This document shows positions 1 through 6,369 of a stretch of DNA of 15,152 bases, piece by piece (the stretch's first letter is position 1; every line of letters begins with the position of its first letter). The position numbers were made by a program, and so were the translations under genes. A model generated the notes under the pieces. It worked only from the letters and a program-made list of their open reading frames with translations, did not search any database and had not been told where the DNA came from. Origin of the DNA: Sulfurivirga caldicuralii (lineage in GTDB: Bacteria; Pseudomonadota; Gammaproteobacteria; Thiomicrospirales; Thiomicrospiraceae); assembly GCA_015661715.1 (NCBI GenBank), contig DQVN01000020.1, positions 1-15,152 of the forward strand. Reading direction: 5' to 3'.

Positions 1-107
1 CCGCCGCCGTGTTGCATACCGCCGCCGTGTTGCATACCGCCGCCGTGTTGCATACCGCCGCCGTGTTGCATACCGCCGCCGTGTTGCATGCCGCCGCCGT
101 GTTGCAT
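1..107 (-). repeat. 18-bp tandem repeat encoding MQHGGG in copA
   Basis: Five complete 18-bp units (107-90, 89-72, 71-54, 53-36, 35-18) and a sixth cut by the window edge read ATGCAACACGGCGGCGGT or its variant ending GGC, in the copA frame (residues 408 onward). Units two to five are identical at the DNA level; the first differs only in its last base. Each unit adds one Met and one His, both copper(I) ligands. CopA proteins are known to carry Met/His repeats in this linker. The true copy number lies beyond the window. Confidence 0.95.
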
Positions 108-1328
108 GCCGTCATGGGCCATGCCCATATCAGCATGGGTGAGAATGGGAAGCGGATCCATAGGTGGGGCTTTAGCCAGCTTGGCAGGATCGGTTGTCAA
201 GGAACCCAGGGCATATCCAGTCCGATCAATGGCCTGGGCAAAAATGGGGTAAGGCCCCTCATCCTCAGGCTCCACAATAATGTCGTAAGTTTCCGCCACC
301 CCAATGCGGAACTCATCCACCGTCACTGGTTTGACCAGCTGGCCATCTGCAGCCACCACCGTCATCTTGAGCCCGGGAATGCGGAAGTCAAAAAAGGTCA
401 TCGCAGCACTATTGATGACCCGTAAACGCACCTTCTGCCCCGGCTTATAGAGTGCACGGAAATTAGCCGCCGGGCTGGCACCATTGAGCAAAAAAGTATA
501 GGTATAGCCGGTAACATCGGACAGATCTCGATCACTCATGCGCATTTCATTCCACATCTTCCGATCCGCCCAGGCTTTGGCAAAGCCTTTTTCCTGTACT
601 TCACGGAAAAAATCGAAGACCGTCCGTTCCTTGATAATGTAGTATTCAGATTGCTTCTTCAGCTTAGTAAAAATAATGTCCGGATCTTCATCTGACCAAT
701 CAGACAGTTGAATGACATAATCCACGTCATAATCAATCGGTTCTGGTTTTTTCGGCAGAATCACGATACTGCCATAGTGACCTGCCTGTTCCTGAAACCC
801 AGAATGACTGTGGTACCAGTAGGTTCCTGCCTGTTGGACCTTGAACCGATAGGTAAAGGTCTCGCCAGGTTTGATACCCGGAAAACTGACACCGGGTACT
901 CCATCCATATCAAAGGGCAGAATAATGCCGTGCCAGTGAATGGAGGTGTCCTCATCCAGTCGATTGGTAACATGAAGGGTCACCTCATCCCCCTCACGCC
1001 AGACCAAAACCGGGCCAGGAATCCGGCCATTGATGGTCGTTGCCCACGCATCCTGCCCCGTGATATTGACCCGTGTGCGCTCAATGACCAGGTTGAAGGT
1101 GGTTCCTGTGAGAATATCAGCGTTGCCTTGATCTTGCATGCCCATACTTGGGGCGATGGACTGAGAGTGGCCATGCATCTTGCCATGCATAGGCATCTGT
1201 CTCATGGCATGCGCGCCATGCTTCATCTCCGCCAGCGCATTTGGTATACGCATGCCCAATACAGCGGTAGTCAGCCCGGCTGTAGCGCCGGTAATAAAGG
1301 TACGGCGAGAAATGCCTTTTCTGCTCAT
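1..1328 (-). CDS. copA: Periplasmic multicopper oxidase CopA, 3' end beyond window
   Basis: Copper-resistance multicopper oxidase of the CopA family, expected to oxidise Cu(I) and bind copper in the periplasm. The window holds 442 codons; the family is usually about 600 residues, so the last cupredoxin domain is off the left edge. Visible in order: a Tat signal peptide (SRRTFIT at residues 7-13, hydrophobic stretch, likely cleavage after NALA at 33); a Met/His-rich segment at 35-65; the first cupredoxin domain with the copper ligands of IHWHG (130-134) and WYHSH (171-175); then the second domain and a Met/His/Gly linker from about 395. The linker ends in a tandem MQHGGG repeat. The C-terminal HCH-type ligands cannot be checked. 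The start is ATG at 1328 with an excellent ribosome site (AAGGAGG, 1337-1343) eight bases upstream. It follows the CopL-like gene, probably on the same transcript. Family assignment is firm. Confidence 0.93.
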   Translation of the reverse strand, partial: MSRKGISRRTFITGATAGLTTAVLGMRIPNALAEMKHGAHAMRQMPMHGKMHGHSQSIAPSMGMQDQGNADILTGTTFNLVIERTRVNITGQDAWATTINGRIPGPVLVWREGDEVTLHVTNRLDEDTSIHWHGIILPFDMDGVPGVSFPGIKPGETFTYRFKVQQAGTYWYHSHSGFQEQAGHYGSIVILPKKPEPIDYDVDYVIQLSDWSDEDPDIIFTKLKKQSEYYIIKERTVFDFFREVQEKGFAKAWADRKMWNEMRMSDRDLSDVTGYTYTFLLNGASPAANFRALYKPGQKVRLRVINSAAMTFFDFRIPGLKMTVVAADGQLVKPVTVDEFRIGVAETYDIIVEPEDEGPYPIFAQAIDRTGYALGSLTTDPAKLAKAPPMDPLPILTHADMGMAHDGMQHGGGMQHGGGMQHGGGMQHGGGMQHGGGMQHGG

Positions 1329-1770
1329 TGTCTGATCCTCCTTGTGAGCCAGAAGTTAATAATTGGCTTGTATAGGACACACAGCGAATGCGGTGTGTAT
1401 TAAAGGATCGGACCAGAGGAGGAGGTGTTAACGGCGTGATGACACGGGAAAGATAATGAGTAATAAGGCGACTTGCAAAGCTTGCTGCAACGTTTTTGGG
1501 CAATGTCCACTCATTACCCAACCATACTGGCGAGTGGGTGCCACACTGGCTCAACGCACAATTGAGACCGCACCCATCCTCTGCGTCGCAGCAACTTTGC
1601 ATTGCCTGTCTGTCACAGCAGTCATGGTGTACCATTGACTGCATCATTTCAGACTCGGACACTTCAATTGAAATTGAGGTAGATTGCAATCTTTCCGCTG
1701 ACCACACACTGCCGCCTGCCGCAAAAAGCAGCATAAGCAGTGTCAAAATGGGCCAGCGCATCATTTTCAT
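1117..1770 (-). CDS. CopL-like exported Cys/His-rich protein; 3' end probably frameshifted
   Basis: The reading frame begins with a clear Sec signal peptide (MKMMRW, then a hydrophobic run, likely cleavage after VWSA at 24). A metal-ligand-rich stretch follows at residues 42-76: MM, HH, and Cys at 51, 52, 60, 61, 67, 71 and 76. Then comes a PLTPPPL segment at 113-119. Small Cys/His-rich exported proteins ending in a PPL-type tail occur just upstream of copA elsewhere; CopL of Xanthomonas, needed for copper-induced copAB expression, is the named example. The similarity seen is of layout, not a proven homology. The open frame continues about 95 residues past this tail and overlaps the first 212 bases of copA in another frame. 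That extension has no family character, so the original stop was probably near 1401. The ribosome site at 1770 is weak. Confidence 0.6.
   Translation of the reverse strand: MKMMRWPILTLLMLLFAAGGSVWSAERLQSTSISIEVSESEMMQSMVHHDCCDRQAMQSCCDAEDGCGLNCALSQCGTHSPVWLGNEWTLPKNVAASFASRLITHYLSRVITPLTPPPLVRSFNTHRIRCVSYTSQLLTSGSQGGSDNEQKRHFSPYLYYRRYSRADYRCIGHAYTKCAGGDEAWRACHETDAYAWQDAWPLSVHRPKYGHARSRQR
1377..1398 (-). other. Hairpin between the copL-like tail and copA
   Basis: ACACAC (1377-1382) pairs with GTGTGT (1393-1398). Inside it GC pairs with GC across one A-G mismatch, leaving a four-base loop (1386-1389). It lies about 50 bases upstream of the copA start and just past the likely original end of the upstream gene. 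There is no run of T after it, so it is not a classical terminator. It could affect copA mRNA stability or be chance. Confidence 0.35.
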
Positions 1771-1812
1771 CTTTGATAGTTTGCCTGTAAAAAAGCGTTA
1801 TCGTTGATTTCT

Positions 1813-1840
1813 ACTATACGCTTTTCAAGGTGCAATGCAA
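1813..1840 (-). promoter_or_regulatory. Candidate sigma70-type promoter of the copper genes
   Basis: On the minus strand TTGCAT (1835-1840) and TATAGT (1813-1818) are separated by 16 bp. The -10 matches consensus at five of six positions, the -35 at three of six. The predicted transcript would start near 1806, about 36 bases before the 1770 start codon. A weak -35 behind a good -10 is common at activator-dependent promoters, which would suit metal induction, but no known CueR or CopR box is clearly recognisable. Confidence 0.45.
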
Positions 1841-1863
1841 GCCATAAAAGCGAACATCTCTAT

Positions 1864-1880
1864 GGTTTGCATAGCAAACC
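1864..1880. promoter_or_regulatory. Perfect dyad upstream of the copper promoter
   Basis: GGTTTGC (1864-1870) and GCAAACC (1874-1880) form a perfect 7-bp inverted repeat with a 3-bp centre. It lies about 24 bp upstream of the candidate -35 element and 40 bp past the zinc-finger gene's stop. It has no T run on either side, so an operator is more likely than an intrinsic terminator. No specific regulator is recognised. Confidence 0.4.
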
Positions 1881-1919
1881 GCCATATGCTACGGCCGCTT
1901 ATTGCCTAATCCACACCTC

Positions 1920-2126
1920 TCAGTGGGCACTACGGTTGGGATCCCAATCTTTGAGCACATATTCGGTGCCACAATAGGGGCATTTGGCCTGACCGGTTTT
2001 TTCAATCGGTAAGAATACGCGCGGATGACCGCCAAAGCTACTTGCAGGACTGATGGGGCTTTTTTCATTCGGACAAAAGAGTGGCAGATCGTCATAAGTC
2101 ACTTCAATCACAGGGGCTTTATTCAT
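1920..2126 (-). CDS. CHCC-type zinc-finger protein, 68 residues
   Basis: Small cytoplasmic protein of the zf-CHCC family, which also contains the mitochondrial complex I subunit NDUFS6. The bacterial members bind zinc but have no settled role. The ligands are visible as Cys18, His34 (in GGHPRVFLPI), Cys49 and Cys52 (CPYCGTEY). The family HPRVFLxI block and the closing CPYCGTxY block are both intact, so this is a complete member. An upstream in-frame ATG at 2132 and a longer frame from 2159 exist. The ribosome site TAAGGAG lies one base before 2132 but seven bases before 2126, so 2126 is preferred. It follows ilvE by 11 bases, and its ribosome site overlaps the ilvE stop codon, so the two are surely co-transcribed. 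This pairing with ilvE is one I associate with proteobacteria. Confidence 0.9.
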   Translation of the reverse strand: MNKAPVIEVTYDDLPLFCPNEKSPISPASSFGGHPRVFLPIEKTGQAKCPYCGTEYVLKDWDPNRSAH

Positions 2127-2133
2127 GCTCATT

Positions 2134-2140
2134 CTCCTTA
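2134..2140 (-). promoter_or_regulatory. Ribosome site that sets the zinc-finger gene start
   Basis: TAAGGAG on the minus strand contains the ilvE stop codon TAA and the Shine-Dalgarno core AGGAG. Its spacing suits the ATG at 2126 and not the ATG at 2132, and it suggests translational coupling between ilvE and the zinc-finger gene. Confidence 0.75.
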
Positions 2141-3067
2141 GGCAACCGGGGTCAACCAATGGTGATACTTGGCAATACGCCCGTGCACCACATCAAAATA
2201 GCGCTGCTGTAGCTTCTCAGTAACAGGGCCACGGCAGCCCGTACCAATCTGGCGCTCATCCAACATCCGAATCGGGGTCACCTCCGCAGCCGTGCCGGTA
2301 AAGAAGGCCTCATCAGCAATATAGACCTCATCGCGGGTAATGCGTTTTTCCTTGACTGTATACCCCAAATCCTCCGCCAGTTGCATCACCGTCTTACGGG
2401 TAATGCCATCCAAACACGAAGTCAACTCTGGCGTATAAATCACACCATCCTTAACCATAAAAAAGTTCTCACCGCTACCCTCGGCCACATAGCCTTCAGG
2501 GTCGAGCAACAGAGCCTCGTCGCATCCATGGCTGATGGCTTCCTGCAACGCCAGCATGGAATTGATGTAATGCCCGTTGGCCTTGGCCCGGGTCATGGAG
2601 ATATTGACATGGTGCCGGGTAAAGCTGGAGGTGGCCACTTTAATCCCACGGGCCAGGTTTTCCTCACCCATATAGGCTCCCCACGCCCAGGCAGCGATCA
2701 TCACATGCACTTTCAAGTTATCCGCCCGCAGCCCCATTCCCTCAGAGCCGTAAAAGACCATGGGGCGAATATAGGCTGAATGCAGGCCATTTTCCCGCAC
2801 CACTGCCTTTTGTGCCTCATCGAGCGTAGCCTGATCAAATGGCATGGGCATACGCATGATTTTGGCCGAGTTGAACAACCGCTGCGTATGCGCCTGCAGT
2901 TGGAAAATGGCCGTACCTATTTCACTGTCATAGGCGCGTACACCCTCGAAGACGCCCATGCCATAATGCAAGGTATGCGTCAGTACATGAACCTTGGCTT
3001 CTCGCCAGGGTACCATCTCACCATCCAGCCAGATCAGACCGTCGCGATCTGCAAAATTCGCCGCCAT
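2138..3067 (-). CDS. ilvE: Branched-chain amino acid aminotransferase
   Basis: PLP-dependent transaminase of fold type IV (309 residues, same size as E. coli IlvE). It catalyses the last step of valine, leucine and isoleucine synthesis using glutamate as donor, in the cytoplasm. Family blocks seen: LHYGMGVFEGVRAY (33-46); the PLP lysine at 162 in SMTRAKANGHY; EGYVAEGSGENFF (191-203); PELTSCLDGITR (213-224); and FFTGTAAEVTPI (255-266). The start ATG at 3067 has AAGGA seven bases upstream; an in-frame extension to 3091 lacks a ribosome site and family similarity. The best -10 candidate on this strand is TAAAAT near 3100, without a convincing -35. It is divergent from argD. Function is clear; preference among the three branched-chain amino acids cannot be read from sequence. 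Confidence 0.96.
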   Translation of the reverse strand: MAANFADRDGLIWLDGEMVPWREAKVHVLTHTLHYGMGVFEGVRAYDSEIGTAIFQLQAHTQRLFNSAKIMRMPMPFDQATLDEAQKAVVRENGLHSAYIRPMVFYGSEGMGLRADNLKVHVMIAAWAWGAYMGEENLARGIKVATSSFTRHHVNISMTRAKANGHYINSMLALQEAISHGCDEALLLDPEGYVAEGSGENFFMVKDGVIYTPELTSCLDGITRKTVMQLAEDLGYTVKEKRITRDEVYIADEAFFTGTAAEVTPIRMLDERQIGTGCRGPVTEKLQQRYFDVVHGRIAKYHHWLTPVA

Positions 3068-3151
3068 GGTTCTATCCTTTTCTCTGCACACTAAAAAACC
3101 GGACTATTTTAACAACTTGACCGGCCCAACGCCGACTCAACCGCCAAGAGT

Positions 3152-3179
3152 TTGATTTTTCATCCCATTCCATTACAAT
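3152..3179 (+). promoter_or_regulatory. Candidate promoter reading toward argD
   Basis: TTGATT (3152-3157) and TACAAT (3174-3179) are spaced by 16 bp. The -35 matches consensus at four of six positions, the -10 at five of six. Transcription would begin near 3186, only a few bases before the terminator hairpin at 3192. It is the best plus-strand promoter in the ilvE-argD gap. I see no ArgR-type box here. Confidence 0.5.
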
Positions 3180-3191
3180 ATGCCTCCCTGC

Positions 3192-3224
3192 AAGGCAACC
3201 ACTTTTGGTTGCTTTTTGTTTTTT
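3192..3224 (+). terminator. Intrinsic terminator in the argD leader
   Basis: GCAACCA (3195-3201) pairs perfectly with TGGTTGC (3206-3212) around a CTTT loop. The stem can extend by AAG on the left against TTT on the right. TTTTTGTTTTTT follows at once (3213-3224). Only the plus strand has the T run. No plus-strand gene lies upstream, and argD starts 16 bases after it, so it is either an attenuator of argD or the end of a very short transcript. Confidence 0.75.
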
Positions 3225-3239
3225 AGCCATAGGGATACC

Positions 3240-4409
3240 ATGACCAGCCTGATGAATACCTATGCGCGCCTGCCGGTTGCCTTTGTGCGCGGTGAAGGGG
3301 CGCTGCTCTATGATGAAGCAGGTACTGCCTATTTGGATGCACTCAGCGGCATCGCCGTATGCAGTCTGGGGCACGCCCATCCCCGTCTGGCCCAGGCGCT
3401 GTGCGATCAGGCCAATACCCTACTGCACACCTCTAACCTGTATGAGATTCCCCTGCAGCAACAACTAGGGGAACTTTTGTGCCAGCGCGCCGGCATGGAC
3501 AAGGTGTTCTTCTGCAACAGCGGCGCAGAAGCCAATGAAACGGCCATCAAGCTGGCGCGCCGCTGGGGGCACACACGCGGCATCCACCAGCCCAAAATCA
3601 TTGTTATGGACAATAGTTTTCATGGCCGCACCCTCTCCACCCTCAGCGCCACGGGCAATGCTAAAGTCCAAGCTGGTTTTACCCCCTTGGTGGAGGGATT
3701 CGTCCGCGTCCCCTTCGATGATCTCGATGCAGTGGCAGCCCTGAGCAATGACCCCAATATCGTTGCCATTCTGGTAGAGCCCATTCAAGGCGAAGGGGGC
3801 GTGCACATTCCAGCAGACGATTATCTGCCCGGCCTGCGCCATCTGTGTGATACCAATCAGTGGCTATTGATGCTGGATGAAGTGCAGACAGGCATGGGGC
3901 GTACCGGGCAGTTATTCGCCTTTCAACATGCCAAGATCCAACCCGATGTAATGACGCTGGCCAAAGCCCTGGGCAATGGCGTCCCCATTGGCGCCTGCCT
4001 GGCCGCAGGTCAGGCCGCGGAAGTGCTGGTGCCCGGTAGTCACGGCACCACTTTTGGAGGCAACCCTTTAGCCTGTCGAGCAGCGCTGGAGGTGGTGCAT
4101 ATTCTGCTGCAGGAAAACTGGCCGCAAAAAGTGGCTGAACGGGGCGAGCATCTCCTGTCCGCCTTCCAGCAGCGCCTGGGACACCTGGCCCATGTGCGCC
4201 AGATCCGGGGCCGCGGCCTGATGATTGGGATCGAGCTGAGCGCACCCTGTGGGTCGCTGGTGCAGCGAGCGTTGCATGAGAAGCAATTACTGATCAATGT
4301 CACCCGTGACAATGTGGTACGCCTGCTCCCCCCCTTCGTCTTGACTGAGCCACAGCAGCAGCGGCTGGTGGATGATGTTTGTCAACTGATTGAGACCTTT
4401 ACTCCATGA
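3240..4409 (+). CDS. argD: Acetylornithine aminotransferase
   Basis: Class III PLP aminotransferase of 389 residues that converts N-acetylglutamate semialdehyde and glutamate into N-acetylornithine in arginine synthesis. In many bacteria the enzyme also acts as succinyldiaminopimelate aminotransferase for lysine. Seen: CNSGAEANE (92-100), [14 protein letters not shown] (126-139), [10 protein letters not shown] (179-188), [12 protein letters not shown] (212-223) and the PLP lysine at 242 in TLAKALGNG. The start at 3240 has AGGGA a few bases upstream. The in-frame extension to 3180 reads through the terminator hairpin and gives an atypical peptide, so it is rejected. It overlaps argF by four bases (ATGA), so the two are translationally coupled. 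Class III members resemble one another, but the argF partner settles the call. Confidence 0.96.
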   Translation: MTSLMNTYARLPVAFVRGEGALLYDEAGTAYLDALSGIAVCSLGHAHPRLAQALCDQANTLLHTSNLYEIPLQQQLGELLCQRAGMDKVFFCNSGAEANETAIKLARRWGHTRGIHQPKIIVMDNSFHGRTLSTLSATGNAKVQAGFTPLVEGFVRVPFDDLDAVAALSNDPNIVAILVEPIQGEGGVHIPADDYLPGLRHLCDTNQWLLMLDEVQTGMGRTGQLFAFQHAKIQPDVMTLAKALGNGVPIGACLAAGQAAEVLVPGSHGTTFGGNPLACRAALEVVHILLQENWPQKVAERGEHLLSAFQQRLGHLAHVRQIRGRGLMIGIELSAPCGSLVQRALHEKQLLINVTRDNVVRLLPPFVLTEPQQQRLVDDVCQLIETFTP

Positions 4410-5314
4410 GCGTAAGACATTTTCTCACCCTGAAGGACTGCACCGCTGATGAACTGCAGCTTATCCTGCAATGGGGTATTGAGCTAAAGGCGGAACTGAA
4501 AAACAAAGGCCACCACGGTGACCCGCTCAAAAACCGCTCGCTGGCGATGATCTTTGAAAAGGCCAGTACGCGCACCCGCCTATCTTTTGAAATCGCCATG
4601 ACACAATTGGGCGGGCATGCCCTCTTTCTTTCTCCCCGCGATACCCAGTTGGGCCGCGGCGAACCCATTGAAGACAGCGCCCGGGTCATCTCGCGCATGG
4701 CCGATGCCATCATGATCCGCACTTTTGGCCATCATGTGGTGGAAACCTTCGCCGCCCATAGTCAGGCGCCCGTGATTAATGCGCTCACCGATGACTATCA
4801 TCCCTGCCAACTGCTGGCTGATATGCAGACCTGGTATGAACACCGGGGCCCCATGGCGGGCAAGACCGTGGCCTGGATCGGCGATGGCAACAATATGTGC
4901 AACAGCTATATCAACGCCGCCATGCAATATGACTTCCATCTACGGATCGCCTGCCCAGAAGGTTTTGAGCCCAAAGCCGAATTGCTGGCGCAGGCGGGAG
5001 AGCGGGTTGAGCTGGTCCGTGATGCTGCCGCAGCCGCCCGGGATGCAGATTTGGTGGTCACCGATGTCTGGGCCAGTATGGGTCAAGAAGACGAACAGGC
5101 AAGCCGCAGGGAAAAATTTCTTCCCTTCCAGGTCAACAGCCATGTCATGGCTCAGGCCAGGCCGGATGCGTTGTTTATGCACTGCCTGCCGGCCCACCGG
5201 GGTGAGGAAGTGACCGCAGAGGTGATTGACGGCCCACAATCCGTCGTCTGGGACGAGGCAGAAAACCGTCTGCATGCGCAAAAGGCATTGCTGTTGTTCT
5301 TGCTGCACCGATAA
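4406..5314 (+). CDS. argF: Ornithine carbamoyltransferase
   Basis: Anabolic ornithine transcarbamylase of 302 residues, joining carbamoyl phosphate to ornithine to give citrulline in the cytoplasm; a trimer in the family. Diagnostic motifs are intact: the carbamoyl-phosphate loop STRTR (54-58), HPCQ (132-135), DVWASMG (220-226, the ornithine-binding SMG loop) and [11 protein letters not shown] (259-269). The start overlaps the argD stop by four bases, with no strong ribosome site of its own beyond coupling. It ends 2-3 bases before a strong terminator. Pairing with argD argues for the biosynthetic enzyme and against the catabolic ArcB of the arginine deiminase pathway, whose arcA and arcC partners are absent here. 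Confidence 0.97.
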   Translation: MSVRHFLTLKDCTADELQLILQWGIELKAELKNKGHHGDPLKNRSLAMIFEKASTRTRLSFEIAMTQLGGHALFLSPRDTQLGRGEPIEDSARVISRMADAIMIRTFGHHVVETFAAHSQAPVINALTDDYHPCQLLADMQTWYEHRGPMAGKTVAWIGDGNNMCNSYINAAMQYDFHLRIACPEGFEPKAELLAQAGERVELVRDAAAAARDADLVVTDVWASMGQEDEQASRREKFLPFQVNSHVMAQARPDALFMHCLPAHRGEEVTAEVIDGPQSVVWDEAENRLHAQKALLLFLLHR

Positions 5315-5342
5315 AAAAAACCGGTCAAATGACCGGGTTTTT
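5313..5342. terminator. Bidirectional terminator between argF and slyD
   Basis: CCGGTC (5321-5326) pairs with GACCGG (5331-5336) around an AAAT loop. It is flanked by eight A on the left and a run of T on the right, so it works on both strands. It serves argF (plus) and the convergent slyD (minus). Confidence 0.9.
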
Positions 5343-5365
5343 ATACAGTAGAAGGGTGAATGTGC

Positions 5366-5848
5366 TTAACCGTGCTCTACACCACCGGGTCCATGGGCAT
5401 GGCCATGGGCGATTTCATCAGGTGTCGCATCACGGATTGCCACAATCTCCACCTCAAAGGTCAAATCCTTTCCTGCCAATGGGTGATTACCATCAACGGT
5501 AATGGTATCGCCATCCACTTTGGTCACTTCCACTGAATGGGTGCCCTGCTCGGATTGGGCTTCAAAGCGCATACCCACCTCAATGGTCTCTATCCCTTGA
5601 AACAACTGTCGGGGCACTTGCTGTACCAATTGCTCCACACGCTCCCCATAGGCCTCCGCAGCAGGCACGGTAACTGTCAGTTGATCCCCGACGGTTTTGC
5701 CCTCCAGCGCTTTTTCCAAGCCTGGGATAATCTGCCCATGGCCGTGCAGATAGGCTAGCGGCTTACCATTGGACGCATCGATAACATGACCATCGGCATC
5801 TTTCAGGGTATATTCGATGGAAACCACCTTGTCTTTTTCAACTTGCAT
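5366..5848 (-). CDS. slyD: SlyD-like FKBP peptidyl-prolyl isomerase
   Basis: Cytoplasmic FKBP-type prolyl cis-trans isomerase and chaperone of the SlyD group (160 residues). The FKBP core is split: an N-terminal part with YLHGHGQIIPGLEKAL (33-48) and VGDQLTV (53-59), then an inserted chaperone flap (about 70-120), then the closing strand at GKDLTFEVEIVAI (126-138). After this comes a short His-rich tail, HGHAHGPGGVEHG (148-160). In SlyD of E. coli such a tail binds nickel and helps hydrogenase maturation. Here it has only four His and no Cys, so metal binding may be modest. No signal peptide. The start at 5848 has GAGG upstream. It is convergent with argF and divergent from hemJ, so probably a single-gene unit. 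FkpB and SlpA are close alternatives, but the His tail favours SlyD. Confidence 0.85.
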   Translation of the reverse strand: MQVEKDKVVSIEYTLKDADGHVIDASNGKPLAYLHGHGQIIPGLEKALEGKTVGDQLTVTVPAAEAYGERVEQLVQQVPRQLFQGIETIEVGMRFEAQSEQGTHSVEVTKVDGDTITVDGNHPLAGKDLTFEVEIVAIRDATPDEIAHGHAHGPGGVEHG

Positions 5849-5920
5849 TATTTATCCTCATGTACAGTATCAATCACCAGTGCCTATGGAAGGGCACCTT
5901 TGGGGTATCATACAGCCCAT

Positions 5921-5940
5921 TGCGCTCAAGTGCGCTCAAA
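5921..5940 (+). repeat. Tandem 10-bp direct repeat before hemJ
   Basis: TGCGCTCAAG is followed directly by TGCGCTCAAA, two head-to-tail copies that differ only in the last base. They end one base before the hemJ ribosome site region (AGGAG, 5942-5946). They may be a small duplication or part of a regulator site. Confidence 0.6.
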
Positions 5941-5952
5941 CAGGAGAAAAAC

Positions 5953-6369
5953 ATGCTCTGGGTTAAAACGCTCCATCTACTATTTGTTATCAGCTGGATG
6001 GCCGGCATCTTCTATCTACCGAGAATTTTTGTCCATTTCGTCGAAGGCCAAAGAGCCGGTGAAGATGTACGCCGCCTAATTATCATGGCGAAAAAACTCT
6101 ACCGCTTCACCACCATTATCATGGTGATTGCCATAGCCAGCGGTTTCTGGCTATGGCTCGGGTTTGGTTTTACCGGTGGCTGGCTACACGCCAAGCTCAC
6201 TCTCATTGCACTGTTACTACTGTATCATTTCTGGGCTGGTAAACGGGTTCAGCAGATGGAAAGCCAAGGACAGCTGGAACACACGGGCGTGTTCTACCGC
6301 TGGATGAATGAAATCCCCCTTGTCCTGCTGATCGGCATCTTGATTTTAGTTGTGGTCAAACCGTTCTGA
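5953..6369 (+). CDS. hemJ: HemJ-type protoporphyrinogen IX oxidase
   Basis: Integral membrane protein of 138 residues in the HemJ/UPF0093 family, which oxidises protoporphyrinogen IX to protoporphyrin IX in haem synthesis in many proteobacteria lacking HemG and HemY. Four hydrophobic segments are visible, at about 5-27, 52-72, 78-95 and 120-136. Family marks: LHLLFVISWMAGIFYLPR (7-24) with His8, WLHAKL (77-82), YHFW (91-94) and the ending RWMNEIPLVLLIGIL (116-130), VVVKPF. The start at 5953 has AGGAG six bases upstream; an in-frame extension to 5860 has no membrane or family character. The next gene's ATG follows its TGA with no gap. The fold resembles CopD-type membrane proteins, but the size and motifs are those of HemJ. 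Confidence 0.9.
   Translation: MLWVKTLHLLFVISWMAGIFYLPRIFVHFVEGQRAGEDVRRLIIMAKKLYRFTTIIMVIAIASGFWLWLGFGFTGGWLHAKLTLIALLLLYHFWAGKRVQQMESQGQLEHTGVFYRWMNEIPLVLLIGILILVVVKPF

Noticed and set aside
1..107. Possible CRISPR array
   Set aside because: The 18-bp units are directly adjacent with no spacers and stay in the copA frame.
9..425. Plus-strand frame beginning with a repeated LHTAAV peptide
   Set aside because: It is the complement of the MQHGGG coding repeat of copA; the minus frame has Tat signal and copper motifs, this one has none.
708..1403. 231-residue plus-strand frame
   Set aside because: It lies opposite copA, has no ribosome site or motif, and copA is unmistakable on the other strand.
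1496..1807. 103-residue plus-strand frame opposite the copL-like gene
   Set aside because: The minus strand has a proper signal peptide and metal-ligand pattern; the plus frame has neither.
3140..3180. ArgR operator in the argD promoter region
   Set aside because: A TGA-TTTT-TCA dyad is present, but the half-site spacing does not fit the known ARG box.
3180..3239. N-terminal extension of argD
   Set aside because: It would translate through the terminator hairpin and adds residues not found in ArgD; the 3240 start has its own ribosome site.
3679..4245. 188-residue minus-strand frame inside argD
   Set aside because: Arg/Pro/Ala-rich shadow of a conserved enzyme gene, no start signal.
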